The notes under the pieces are model-generated. The model ran no database searches, was not told the DNA's origin, and was given only the letters and a program-made list of their open reading frames with translations. A DNA stretch of 64,000 bases from Cercospora beticola (Eukaryota > Ascomycota > Dothideomycetes > Mycosphaerellales > Mycosphaerellaceae). This document shows, in pieces, positions 10,526-22,095 of this stretch. The translations under genes and the position numbers were made by a program. The DNA lies in the NCBI RefSeq assembly GCF_033473495.1, contig NC_088939.1:3968001-4032000 (forward strand). The letters run 5' to 3'. Each line of letters starts with the position of its first letter. The stretch's first letter is position 1.

Positions 10526-11530
10526 TCACCAGGCGTAGGCTTTCGACACCCAGGTCCAATTCTCTTCAGGCTCGCGATTCACCTTGATTCCCAGCCGCTT
10601 CTCGATCTCATTGCAGACGTTCATGGCACCATATATCTCTGCTTTCCCGTTTCCTAGGTTCCGGCACCCATACCTATATCAAACACCGTCAGCGATGCCT
10701 ATGCAAGACAGCTCGTAATCATCGTTAAGCGCATCACGATAGGGACCGGAGCCGAGTGCAACAGCCTTCAACTTACATATGTCCCTTAGCTTGAATCCAC
10801 GCAGAACCACTGTGTCTTAAGGTCAGCATCGCATTTCCGCCTACGACATCGACAACTTACCCAGATGCATAACATGCCAAGAATTCCAACAAGCCAGTCT
10901 CCTTCGCATTGAGTCGCGACTCTTCGGCCATGAGATCGCCATATATTGCATTGATAGCGAACTCCGAAAGATCTTCCCCCGAAGCCAACGACATATTCTC
11001 CAACACGCGATCCGTGTGTTGCGAATAAATCTTCGAAAAGAAGTCTTTCCCTCTGGCATCCTTCTCCGCCCGACCCAAAGACTGTCGCAAAGACTTATCC
11101 TCATCCAAAGCCTTCAAAATCTGAGGCGTCTGTTCCTTAATGGCTTTACGCAAACTCGTGCACGCATTTATTCCCTAGAACACTTGCCACATAAATACAA
11201 GACTCCCAAAAACCACCTCATACTCAACAATTCAACGAGAATGGACAGTAACTTACTCACCTTCGGAAACCCCACCAACGCCGAATTCTTCAACAACGCC
11301 TCCCTCAACTTCCTCGCCTTGCCCAATAACTCTGAATCAAAACTTGCAGTCTTGACATATTTCCACAAAGCCTCAATCAAATCCATTCGATCATTGGTCT
11401 GGAAAACTACTCCGGCGTAAATATACCAATTCCCTCTCCCCGCACCAGGAAACTGGCTTTCGAGTTTCTGGAAGAAACCATTATCGATCGTAGTCTTGTT
11501 CTTGGTGATTTTCGGTATCGGAATCGACAT
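10526..11530 (-). CDS. AhpD-like / carboxymuconolactone decarboxylase-fold protein
   Basis: Four exons by eye: 11530-11261, 11174-10861, 10809-10777 (33 nt) and 10673-10526, giving 254 aa. All donors are GTGAGT or GTAAGT, all acceptors are AG, and phases join cleanly (0, 2, 2). The product resembles fungal AhpD-like proteins: helical, with the C-terminal half containing GLLEFLACYASG, then SAWIQAKGHMYGCRNLGN, then EIYGAMNVCNEIEKRLG, as in the CMD/AhpD fold. In AhpD a CxxC..H relay gives peroxidase activity. Here I see no CxxC, so a redox role is doubtful. The nearest described fungal relatives are CMD-domain proteins such as the peroxisomal Pxp2 type, but there is no clear C-terminal PTS1 (it ends KAYAW). 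The start ATG at 11530 is the only one fitting exon 1. Confidence 0.75.
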
Positions 11531-12022
11531 GGAGATCTTCTTGTCGTTAGAACTATTTCTTGTTTCGGTAATTTGGAAGCTGACACGATGACGCGATGTG
11601 ACGGCCAGTGCTTGTGTGGTTCTCAGAGAAACAATTTTTTGCCTGGAAGCGGTAGAAATACACTAGTTTGAACGACGAGTCGGAATGTTGGGCGACTTTT
11701 ACTCCACATAAAAGCCTGGAGAAAGTGCAAACTCGTGGGTTGGGTGTTGCGTCATGTCTTTGCGAAGTGCCGAAGAAGGCCCTCTACCCGATTCTGGACT
11801 CATGAGCGCGGACGGACGGAGTGTGGTGTGAGAACCAAGTGGCTGTGTCTGTAGCGAGAGGGATCACGGAGAATTGGACGTGTTCTTGCACCTGCTGGCT
11901 CGAAGCTGGTGTAGCATTCGCGCAGCGTTGCGCTGATTTCTATCATAATTTTGCGAAAGATTGGCGGCTGGCAACGACTTTTTCCAGAGCATTGTCAACG
12001 ACTATGCGCTGTCACAATGATA
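11531..12022. other. Intergenic spacer
   Basis: These 492 bp lie between the AhpD-like gene start and the 3' end of the broken HET gene. No gene or repeat is recognised. Confidence 0.35.
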
Positions 12023-14154
12023 TTACATCAGATAAAGATATGTCTCGACGTCAGGCTCATTGCTTTCAGTAGGAACATGATCTACAGTCCCGTACACTCC
12101 CACTCGCCGAAAGTATGGAATGCTGCTCTGTTCCAGCCAAGACTCAGATACGCGCTTCAAGATTAGGCCATCTTCCTGCGCAAAGATAATACTGTTCTCC
12201 GGCGTCCTCTTACCAGCGATGGGCAGGTATGCAGCCTCGAAAGGAAATTCCATAGGCGAATCCAGTCGAACATGCACGAGTCGCAAGCTTCTTGAACCAT
12301 GTATCTCCAACGCATCTTGCTCCAATGACGGAAACTGTCGATCTTCAGCAATATATAGGCTCTTGAGTACAGTCGCAGTCCACAGCCTGCCCGCGAGGTG
12401 AAGTGTAGGAAAAATCAACTGCCCCTGAGCGCCCCCCATAGCTCCAAGCGCATTCAATGCAGCCTTCGACGGGTCGGGGTCATCGCGGATGATGTACTGC
12501 TTGAGTTCTGCCCAACGTTCCAATCCGTAGGTGCGGAATCGCTCATCGAGGAATATCAGGCCAGTTACATGCGCCCACGACCATGAGGGTGCAACAAGGG
12601 GGAAGCGCACGAGCTTCTGTGACGTTTTCTGGAACTCTCCACAGCAGACTTTCCGGTAGTGAAGTACGCCAATGGCCAAAGAGATATTGGTCACCTGTGA
12701 ACGAAGAGCAGAAGCTGGCCACTCCAGACAGAGCTCTCAGTCTGTCCATGGAAAAAGACATTTGGCAATTGGCGTACGCACTAACCAGTGACGGCCACAT
12801 CTCGAGCGCCAACTCTTTCTGGTAAACACTGTCAGCCTCACGTATCACGTCCACGATTGGAAGCGTGTTCGGGCATTCGCTAGAAGCAGGCTCGCCGTTT
12901 GGGTAAGTCTCGCACGCTTCGGCCTCTCGACATTCCCAGTGAAGTTCTCGTGAACAAAAGTATAAATTCCGTCTCGACAAGATGCGTTCTTGGAACACCC
13001 AAGCACGGCTTCCCAAGCTCGATTCGCCCAGCTCCGCTGCGCATACATCCCAAGATACCGCGATGGAGTGCTGAGTCGGTGCGCTTGGAAGTGTGTCTGA
13101 CAAGTCGAGCGTGATAGAGTAAGTCGTGCAGTGTCGAGGATCCCGGTCAAAGAACAGGCCTGCGGCGCTATCGTTCTCACTTGCTGCAGAAATATTGCAG
13201 AACGAATTGCCATAGACTCGGTCCATCGCCATGATCTCCGAGCCCAGCTCATCTGGGTTGTCTTGCACTATGCATAGAGAGTCCACCCAGAGGTATGGGA
13301 TGCCAAGACGTTGAGCAACACTCATCGCATCACGAACAGATGTCTTCAGATTCTCGATAGGAATTCCCTCACGAAAACTTGGCAATGTTGCCTTGGACAG
13401 CAAGGTTAGCGCATCCGGAAACCATCTATGGCTCATAGTCATGTAGCGCACATCAAGCTCATATTCGTCTCTGGAAGCTTCGCGGAGGCACGCGGCAAGG
13501 CCACTCTCTGAGGTCTGGATGTGAATTAGGCGGGTCGGCCTCCAAGACGTTGCTGGTTGCTGGTTGCATAGTGGATGATCTAGTGCATAGCTCTAGCCAC
13601 TTCTTCGCCAGATCTAAAGTTGCATCAGATCCAGTATTGAGGTCAGCAATGTGAGAGACTTTCCTCGTTTCGTGGTCTACTGGCGTTAGCACGATCGAGA
13701 CGTCTCGTCCAAAAGAACGCACTCCGTCCGGATGCTGGTCTTGAGCTCCAATGGTCGCCCAGAAGTACACAGTCATGGAATTATTCGTTTGCTGCGCGTG
13801 CTGCTGGTCATCGATCGAGCTAAAGACGGCGTAATCGCCACCCTCTTCCACATCTTCGTGCTCCGGCAACTCGTAGTGACCGCGCAGTGCTGGACTTCTC
13901 AACTCGCTTGTGACTTCGACGTCGTCACCGAGCTTGAAATCTGTAATGCAATCTCGCACTCTGAGCCAAAGCCAAGTGCAAGCTGGACAGCCATGGTCGG
14001 AAGATGCCCGCAACTCGTGCAAACTTGAGTGGTGCTCGCTGGCCCTGTCCGTGTAGTCTAGATCATCGTAATCGTCTCGGGATATAGCTGGTGTTGCACG
14101 CAGTGCTGTAACGCAGACTGCGCAGAGGTCCGCGGGAGTCGCGTGGGCAGACAT
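12023..14154 (-). pseudogene. HET-domain (heterokaryon incompatibility) gene with two frameshifts
   Basis: Conserved HET-family sequence runs across three reading frames. Frame 1 from the ATG at 14154 gives the Cys-rich N-terminus (LCAVC, then CPACTWLWLRV) down to KKWLELC. At 13581-13584 one extra base is needed before the text resumes as DHPLCNQQP, leading into PTRLIHIQTSES and the HET core (YMTMSHRWF, LGIPYLWVDSLCIVQDN, MDRVYGNSFCNISA). A second +1 shift falls in a C5 run near 12,596, where ARALP would join VAPSWSWAHVTG; that frame then stays open to the stop at 12023. No intron can explain either break, since only 0-3 codons are missing. An intact protein would be ~700 aa and would act in non-self recognition and cell death after hyphal fusion. 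Either the gene is dead or the assembly has two indels here; the first site is not in a homopolymer. Confidence 0.8.
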
Positions 14155-14976
14155 TACCTCTTACCCGGACGTATGTGATATACTACTTCGACGCGTTCTT
14201 CGTTGTGGATGAAGGAATCGCGTAGGATCATGACGCGCTCTACGCCGCGTTGGTGTACGGCTGAGAAGGCGCAACACAGATGTGGAGACATGCAGCTTTC
14301 GTCTTGCAAATCACTGTCATCGTATTCTGAGTTGAGTGGGGAAATGTCTTTCTATGAATTGCGAGGAAGTTGAGTAAGAGAGGAGGGAAACGCTGGAGGC
14401 GAGGGATAAGCCAAGCCCATCAAGCTGAGACGGCAGGTGCACACCACGTCAACAACACTGCAGATCATCATTCGACACACGGAAGGGATGGAGAGACACG
14501 ATAACAAGATGAACAAAATAAGAGTGGAAACGATGTCCATTTCCTCGTTGTCACTATATGTCTCCACATGACCGTCATCCTCCACCGTGATATGCATTCG
14601 TCATGTCTCTCATATGTCCCATACGTGCCAAACCAACTGTCATCACAGCCATGGTCTTTCCAAAACGCAAATGACCTGTATATCATGAAACACCGCTCCG
14701 AGCAAATGCAGAAAATCAAACCAGTGCGGGTATCCAAGATATGCGTAATGCATGAAACAACCAACCCGGATAACAACAAAGCGCCATTCGCTGAAAACGG
14801 TACATCTAAGACACTTACTCCCACCTTTCCCCACCACCACCACCATCGTCAACCAGACTTCCCACCGCGCTTGCCGAATCCGCTTGCGATTGAGCTCTTG
14901 AGCAACGGCGGGTCCGAATGTTTCGTGACGTCCATCGTGCAGCATGTGACAGTGCACCATGAGAAGCTCGTCAATC
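14155..14976. other. Intergenic spacer
   Basis: This 822 bp segment lies upstream of the HET gene and downstream of the next minus-strand gene. It contains short ORFs (81-153 codons) on both strands without family resemblance and a CAC-rich run near 14,830. Nothing else is supported. Confidence 0.35.
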
Positions 14977-16518
14977 TCAATGGCCGCCGCCACCACAGCT
15001 TAGCATACGAGTTTGCACCCAAGTGCTGAAACGCATCCAGCTCCCACTGCGCGGCTCGTGTTTGGTGGTTGAATACTGGATCTGACCAGTTTTCTCGCTC
15101 TCTCCAGGTCTGTCGCCATACCTCGGCAGTGTCGCATCGTGAGCAGGTCGATAGTTTTCGTAAGAGCGGCCGTATACGGTATCGGCAAGCTCTTCGTCTT
15201 CTTGTTGTGCACCACCAAGTACTGTAGCAGCCGAGCCTTTCCGTTTCTTTGCTGGAATCTTTTCTTCCGACTTTGCACTCCGAGATGCAGTAGACTGCTT
15301 GCGTTGCTTCGCAGCCTCCTTTCTCGCTTCATCTGACTCGCGGCGTTTCTGCTGTTTGCTGTCTTTCCTCGCTTCCTTCTCTTCGAACTTTCTTCTCGCA
15401 TTGCGGATGAGCTCATCGCGAGACTGTGTGTCCGGATCTGATCGTCGGCCGGAAACCAAGCTGAAGGCCTTGTCGATGCTAGGTCGGCCACCGGTCGTCT
15501 GCGGTGATAGAGCCAGTTCTGAGTGGTCGGTGCCTCTTCGTGAACGACCTTTGGTGCCGGACGGGCTTGAAGCTCGAGACATTGTGGACAAGTTGGACTG
15601 CGAAGCGCTGGTCAACTTGGGCACCAGACCTAGGTCGCTAGCGGTGTGCGATTGCGATAGTGGGGTGGGGTTCGTCGAGGTGATGGACATGCTCCTCTTC
15701 GTTCGGAAGGCGCCCAAGCGAAACTCGTCCTCCACCACATCGTCACTTTCGTTGGCATGCTCATCGTTCAGCGAGCTGGCATAGCTAGCACCAGGCGGGG
15801 TGTATGGCCTCGGCACCTTTGTCGCAGGGTGAACGAAGGGCTGTCCGGGCCTGAATGTGCCGGAGCCATTCGACACCTGAGAGCCAATGCTGGTGGTCCG
15901 AGCATGTGTCTGTCTTCTGCTCGGATGGCCAAAGCTAACATCAGCAGCCGACCTGCTGGCAAAGTCGGATATCCCCAGACCTGCCAGTCGCTCGTTCTCT
16001 GCTATGCTCTTGTTGAGATCAATCGTGCCCTGATCGTCCTTACTACTCGACATCTTCCTTAGATAAGGCTTGATCTTGGGTGTGGAAGAAGCAGTTGCAC
16101 TCGTGGGAGTGACATCGGGGTAGGACTCCTCGTAGGTGGCATATGGAGTTGTGAATTGGTGGCCGCCGACAAAGGGTGAGGGTGGCCCTGGTAACGAGCC
16201 CGACCCGCCGCGCCTATGTAACTTTGCATGGTTCGCGGAAGATTGCTTTGCGGATGTGTTGGTGTTGGGAAAAGGAGACGATGCTTTCTGCGAGGACATG
16301 TCTCGATCGGTTTTCACCACGATGTGCTTGGGTCGACTTCGTGAAGATGCAGGCGAGAATGGTGATCGGGGACTCTCATTGCGGTGCGAGAGGTTTGAGC
16401 CGGATCGAATGTTCCGGGTTGACAGCGTCAGCTGGGGCAGTGAGGTTGAAATGGTCGTGTGCGAGGTGTTGGATTTGCTGCGGCCAGCGCTACGGTTCGA
16501 GTGCAGCAGTGAGGCCAT
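14977..16518 (-). CDS. Disordered Ser-rich protein of unknown function
   Basis: A 513-aa single-exon frame from the ATG at 16518 (context ATCACCATGGCC, strong); the eight codons upstream in the same frame have no ATG. I do not recognise a named family. The first ~330 residues are Ser/Thr/Pro-rich and look disordered, with SP and RxxS motifs. Residues ~350-430 are highly charged (ARRKFEEKEARKDSKQQKRR, then DEARKEAAKQRKQ) and probably form a helix or coiled coil. The last ~25 residues contain a Trp/aromatic patch (SGSWMRFSTWVQTRMLSC) that could be an amphipathic membrane or partner-binding helix. Regulation by phosphorylation is plausible but not shown. The C-terminal CGGGGH could mark a missed last intron. 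Confidence 0.7.
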   Translation of the reverse strand: MASLLHSNRSAGRSKSNTSHTTISTSLPQLTLSTRNIRSGSNLSHRNESPRSPFSPASSRSRPKHIVVKTDRDMSSQKASSPFPNTNTSAKQSSANHAKLHRRGGSGSLPGPPSPFVGGHQFTTPYATYEESYPDVTPTSATASSTPKIKPYLRKMSSSKDDQGTIDLNKSIAENERLAGLGISDFASRSAADVSFGHPSRRQTHARTTSIGSQVSNGSGTFRPGQPFVHPATKVPRPYTPPGASYASSLNDEHANESDDVVEDEFRLGAFRTKRSMSITSTNPTPLSQSHTASDLGLVPKLTSASQSNLSTMSRASSPSGTKGRSRRGTDHSELALSPQTTGGRPSIDKAFSLVSGRRSDPDTQSRDELIRNARRKFEEKEARKDSKQQKRRESDEARKEAAKQRKQSTASRSAKSEEKIPAKKRKGSAATVLGGAQQEDEELADTVYGRSYENYRPAHDATLPRYGDRPGESEKTGQIQYSTTKHEPRSGSWMRFSTWVQTRMLSCGGGGH

Positions 16519-19384
16519 GGTGATGGGTACAGATCTCTCCACGGCTGAGTGCGGGCGCTATGCATGTGATCGCAGCCTGGACTCGTCGACACTGTGGCTA
16601 AGCTTTGCAACACCACCCAGACCAGCTGAGTCCCGGGTACTGCTTTCGAGTGCGTGCGATGGCTCCGTCGTCGCCTCCCAGTACGGGACGAGCGACTCCC
16701 GTGCTGGTAGGCGGAGGGATAAGAAGGCGATTTGAGAGTGAGACTCGGCGTGAACGGCATACGAGCGCGGTGCCCAGGCGTTGCAATCGTGGCGCGTACC
16801 AATCAGCGTGGAGCGTGGAAGTGGACCTTCGGAGGTACGGTTCGTAGGCAGGCTATCATCATTTAGCCAAGTCTGCAGACGGCATTGATGATGCCAGCGC
16901 GTCGCAATTTTGCCTCGACCAGTGGGTGATGTATGGATGAGATGATGGTGGAGGTGGAGGTGAAGAAGATGAGGCACATCTCTAGTCTACCACGCCATGC
17001 TCGATCACTCGATGCTGACGAAAGCGTTGGCGTTGGCATGCCACAGATCTAGACGCTCACGGAATCCTTTGGAGCCATTATCAACCTCGCGTCCACTTAT
17101 TAGTCCTCGCACTCGCCCCGCCGCCGTCTGCGCTGCCACTCGCGCCGACCGACGGACTGCTGTCGCGGGCTCTCGGAGGCAGCGTGCACCCCTCCTCACC
17201 GCCATGAGAAGTGTCTGTGATATCCTGACCGCACTGCGCACGGCTGTCTCAGCTCCGCCGTCCGCCGACATCAACCAGGGTGTCCCTCAACGCTGCACGT
17301 GTGCAACAAGTGTGGGGTCGCCAGAGAGCTGCAGCCACGAACCAAGATCTTGGAAAGCGGTTGAGCCATTTTATCCGTCCGCAGTCGTGTTGTGCATAAC
17401 TTGCATTCCTTTAACTGCGGGCAGCCTGGACACTTTCCCAATGCATCTGCACCTCCGCCGCTCCAGCTGCAACCAAATCGCGCTCACGCACATGTACCTC
17501 TGTATGCCGGGACCGAGAGGCTGAACATGCCGACCTTGCTCATCGCAAATGCTGGCCAGCGTGGTCTCAGGCGAGCTTGCCGACTCGTCAGAAGCACAGC
17601 TCCGGATGCAGTTGCGAGAGCTTAGATGCCGCCATCTCCATGCACCGTGTTGCTGTTGCACGCCCGCTGCTCGAGCACTGCGGGCGACGAACCTTCCCAG
17701 CGGTGAGATGTCGCCATTGCTGTCCTTGTCCGCAATGCTTCGATAACGACGAAATGCAGTCTCCGCGGTAGTGCGATTTGTGTTGTGTTGTGGTTGTGGT
17801 GTTTGACGACGTTCATCAGAAGCACGTGAAGTCCAGCGCAAGTTACGGATTTCGGGCAGTCACGGTCACGGTTGCTGTGATGCACACGGAAGTGGTCGCG
17901 ACTTCCTCGCACCTGCTCGCGTCTAACCACAGCATGCGCCATGTACGGTGTCCCACGTGGACCAAGTCGTTATCGAGTTGCTCATCGGCGTTTCAGCAGA
18001 CGAGCATGACTTGCGAGAGCCTTCATGGCTGTGTGGTAAAGTCCGGACTCTGCCACATGCCCCGAGTCTCAGCTGCATTGCAGCTATTTCGACCGGGGCA
18101 GCTTCTATTGCTGTCGTCTGACTTGGAGCTTATTATTCACCTCTTCGTAGAGAAGGCTTGCGATGCTCACTTAGGGCCAGACCCCGCCACGCTCCGAACG
18201 ATGCCGCTGCAGCCTGCTATCCCGGACGACTCTCGTGCAGTAGACAGCACGCACTTGGAAAAGGGACCGAATTTGATGCCTTGCCACTTTCAACAAGCTC
18301 TCCTGGTGCCCGCAGAGCTCGCAGTGCATCTTCCAGCCAAGCTCTACCTTGCATGGCCGCGGAATGATCAACGAACAGATACCGCAAAGAACCGACTCCG
18401 AAAAATACCACGCCATGACCTCGTGGCAACGACGATGCTGCCCAGTACTGTCCTGCGTCCCACGACTTCGAGCCTCAATCTAGCTCTGGTAGAGATTTGC
18501 GACAGGAGGAGAGCTTCCATGCCAGGAAGCGAAGCAGCCCAGAGCTTTTCCTTTCCAGACATCAAGTACTGACACCTGTTGATCAAGCTCAGATGGATCA
18601 ATGCAAGCTTGCACTACGAATTGTCAGATGGCCTACACTTGATGCGTCAGCTGCGTTGTTTGGCTCGACAGGTTGTGCGCTCTGTCAAGTCCGCTCTTGA
18701 AAGCCGCAATTCGCTGCTGCGTAATACCAGGACTCTGCTTCAAAGCGGAAGACAGCGGCGAACGTGGTTTACAAATTGTCCCGCGTGTCCAGTGCTCGCA
18801 GCGATGTTTCTACCGCAACGCTGTCCCGGTCATGCTCGGTCAGGCCGTAGAGTGCAGACCACAGGCTCTTCTTGCACTTCCGCTCGCAAGCGCGATTGAA
18901 AGAGAACTGAGACAGATGTCAGGTCCTCAAGGAGATGTGTTCCTGCGATCGGCACAATTACTCTGACGTCGAAATCACGGATGGCGATCTCCGCTTGTCT
19001 CCTCGAAGAAGCTACTTGGCACAATAGCATGCGGTCATCAGCATTGTTGAGGTAAGTGGACCAACGTTATATTTGACAAATCTGTCTTTAGCCATTGCAG
19101 AACAGGTGTTCGCCCGAAATGGCTTTGTCTCCATCCATTGTCCGAGAAATTGGGTTCGAATTGCCGCGCAATGTTCTAGAGCTTTCAACTCTAGGCATTG
19201 CCGGAGGGCAACAAAGAATACGCATGAAGCCTCGAGCAGCCTTCTTTGGATCCGGACGGTAACTCTTGACGCGCACCATGTGGCAGTCGTCCACACTCGT
19301 CACTGATGAAAGGACGCAGAATTTATACTTATCAAAATTCATCTGCTGAGTTGGCGATGTGTACTACGGCCACAGAAACTCAAT
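16519..19384. other. 2.9 kb region without a convincing gene
   Basis: This is the longest non-repetitive gap. Frames up to 264 codons occur (one on the plus strand at ~17,780-18,570 that begins without an ATG), but composition is uniform in all frames, no domain is recognisable, and no run of well-placed introns rescues one. The left part should hold the promoter of the minus-strand gene ending at 14977. The right part holds the amylase promoter. No transposon ends were noticed. Confidence 0.45.
19323..19330 (+). promoter_or_regulatory. Possible TATA element of the amylase gene
   Basis: An AT-rich TTTATACTT stretch lies ~60 bp upstream of the amylase ATG. Position and sequence suit a TATA box, but this is inferred from sequence alone. 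Confidence 0.3.
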
Positions 19385-21380
19385 ATGCGGTCGTTACAGT
19401 CGTTGTTGCTCCTAGCTGGAGTGGCAGTCGCACTGACGCCTGAACAGTGGCGCTCGCAGTCAATCTACCAGGTTCTCACAGACCGTTTCGCACTGACCAA
19501 CGGGTCAACTACACAGCCTTGCGGATGGGGTAACTACTGTGGAGGAACGTGGCAAGGCATTGTAAACAAGCTAGATTATATCAAGGGAATGGGGTTCACA
19601 GCAGTGTGGATCTCACCGGTAGTGGAGAACATCCCTAACTCGAGATATGGGCAGCCATACCACGGGTGAGTTTCCACGACACACATTGTGGATAGCACTT
19701 CTAACAACGTTAGATACTGGGCACAAAACATTTACGCTTTGAATACGAATTATGGAACTCAAGACGATCTCAAAGCTCTCTCTGCTGCGCTGCATGCCAG
19801 GGGAATGGCAAGTATCAGGAGTGCAGAGTCGCATGCTGGTGCTGACGTGTGACTAGTACCTTATGGTGGATGTAGTTGCCAATCACATGGCATCAAGCGA
19901 GCCTCCGTCAGCTGTCAAATACGACCACCTCTACCCATTCAATGATGCCAAGTACTATCACCCTTATTGCCCTCTTGACTACAGCAACAAAACAAGTGTC
20001 GAGCAATGCTGGATGGGAGATACAGTCGTGCCTTTGCCCGACTTGAGGACTGAAGATGCTGCTGTTCAGCAGAGATTCCAGTCATGGATCACACAGCTTG
20101 TATCAAACTACTCCATTGACGGCCTGCGTCTTGACAGCGCTATGCAGACCGATCAGCAGTTCTGGCCAGGTTTCGTGTCAGCTTCTGGAGTTTACGCGAT
20201 AGGCGAAGTCCTCGATGGCAACCCAAACACTCTTTGCAAATGGCAAAACTACATGCCAGGAGCACTCAACTATCCAGTCTACTACTGGCTTATCCGAGCT
20301 TTCTCATCCAATACTGCTACCATGAACGAGTTGGCGAACAACATTCAGTGGCTCAACGCGACATGCCAAGATACCACACTGCTCGGCAACTTCATCGAGA
20401 ATCACGATCAAGCGCGATTCCCATCCATCACGAAAGATATCGGGCTGACCAAGAACGTCATTGCATTCACAGTGCTCAACGATGGAATTCCAGTCGTCTA
20501 TCAGGGGCAAGAGCAAGGATTCTCAGGAGCTACTGATCCCTACAACCGCGAGCCGCTCTGGACTTCGTTCTACAGCACAAAGTCAACACTGTATACATTC
20601 TACTCGGCACTCAATGGTGCAAGACGTTTGGCAATCAACAAGGACAGCACATATGCCAGCTCCAAATCGACTGTTTGGTACTCAGACGCACAAACGATCG
20701 TGACCAGGAAAGGCGCCTCAAACGCCTACCTCATCTCCTTGTTCACAAATCGTGGCGCCGGCAACAATGGCAACATTATTTTGCCAGCGGCGAAGACTGG
20801 CATCCAGCCAGGCACGAAATTCACCGATCTTTTGAGCTGTGAAGTCTTCTCCGCAGACACCTCGGGCAATCTCGCCATTTCCATCACCAATGGTCTACCA
20901 AGAGCTCTGTACATAACTTCAGCCTTAACCGGCAGCGACACCTGCGCGTACACGAACACCGCTCTCGCCTCAACACCCAATCCAGTCCGAGTCCCAACAG
21001 CAACGACCGCCTCTCGAATCATCAGCTCCACAGCCCGCCCTCAATCATGCCAAACAGCTAGCACTGTCTCCGTCACCTTCAACCAGAAAGTCACAGCCAA
21101 ATGGCTCGAAAGCATTTCCGTAGTAGGCTCAATTCCTCAACTTGGCAACTGGAACCCTCCACAAGGTTTCAATTTATCGGCAGCGGGTTATACTTCCACG
21201 TCGCCAATCTGGAGTGGTACAATCAAACTTTCTGCTGGCACGTTTTTTGAATACAAGTTCATCAAGTATAATTCTACTAGTAATACTGCTCTGACATGGG
21301 AGGCGGATCCTAACAGGAAGTATACTGTTCCGAGGAGTTGTGCGACGAGTGTGGTTGTGCCTGGAAGTTGGCAGGGATAA
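19385..21380 (+). CDS. Secreted alpha-amylase (GH13) with C-terminal starch-binding domain (CBM20)
   Basis: Three exons: 19385-19665, 19714-19807 and 19857-21380, giving 632 aa. The first intron is GT-AG. The second has a GC donor (GCAAGT). Residues 1-18 form a signal peptide ([18 protein letters not shown]). The GH13 barrel follows the Taka-amylase plan: [11 protein letters not shown], then [10 protein letters not shown] with the nucleophile Asp (~214), AIGEVLDG with the acid/base Glu (~240) and [10 protein letters not shown] with the transition-state Asp (~308). A Ser/Thr linker leads to a CBM20 from ~530 ([10 protein letters not shown], then [11 protein letters not shown], then [12 protein letters not shown]). 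It should cleave internal alpha-1,4 bonds of starch outside the cell. Length and architecture match fungal secreted amylases with a CBM20. Confidence 0.95.
19808..19856 (+). other. GC-AG intron in the amylase gene
   Basis: This 49-bp intron starts GCAAGT and ends GACTAG. Splicing after ATG and before TAC restores the family sequence (RGM joined to [10 protein letters not shown]). No GT donor nearby gives that frame. Confidence 0.8.
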
Positions 21381-22095
21381 GTTGAGAGACTGTGTTGAGG
21401 GAAAAAGCTTTGGCTGTTGGTTAATTTGTACTTGTATGTATTTGGTTCTTGTATATAATGTATAACTCTTGTCGACCACTATACACCTGATCGCGCGATA
21501 TTATCAGTGATGGAACGTCTGGGCACGATCGACGGTGGTCATCTTCCTGCACCCTGCCATGCAAAGCTGTGGTGCTTCTATGATGTTTCTGGTCAGCTTT
21601 TTTGTACTCCCATTCATGCCCTGATTTGTTCTTCGCGTAGCATGCATTCTCAAATACCCTGCTGTGCAACGACAGACCCATGTGGATCCGATGGTGACAC
21701 CGCACTTGCCAAGCCTGGAGAATAACTTCGCACGTGCTGAGTACCGAAGTGGTAAGAACATATCACCGCGCGTGTGGTCTGTTCGCAGAACTGGGTTTCA
21801 AAGTAACAAGATCTGGTGCTGGAAGCTGGATACTCTGTGACAGTAGGCCAAGGAGTCGAAACTTTCGTAGCACAACGAAGCTCGTAGCCTCGTACTGATC
21901 TAGGATCGGGCGGCTGCCGGCATAAGTTGATAAATAAACAATGCTGGAACAGCTGTAGGTCGCACGCATAATAGGCGCCGATTGGGCTATAATGTGGTCA
22001 ATGTGCCCGCACCCAGGTTGAGCCCGCATTCTTTTGCCGGATATCTCGTTTGTTATCGTCGTCTATTGAGGTTCGTGGCGTACGGGGCCTCCACC
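21381..22095. other. Intergenic spacer
   Basis: These 715 bp hold the amylase 3' UTR and the promoter of the next gene. The AT-rich part just after the stop (21,420-21,470) may hold the polyadenylation signals. No gene is recognised. Confidence 0.35.

Noticed and set aside
14352..14824. Two overlapping minus-strand frames of 81 and 118 codons
   Set aside because: Short, no family resemblance, no splice model that extends them.
17778..18572. 264-codon plus-strand frame
   Set aside because: It begins without an ATG, has no domain, and its composition is the same in neighbouring frames.
19140..19180. GGTTCGAAT text resembling a tRNA B box
   Set aside because: No matching A box, acceptor stem or cloverleaf around it.
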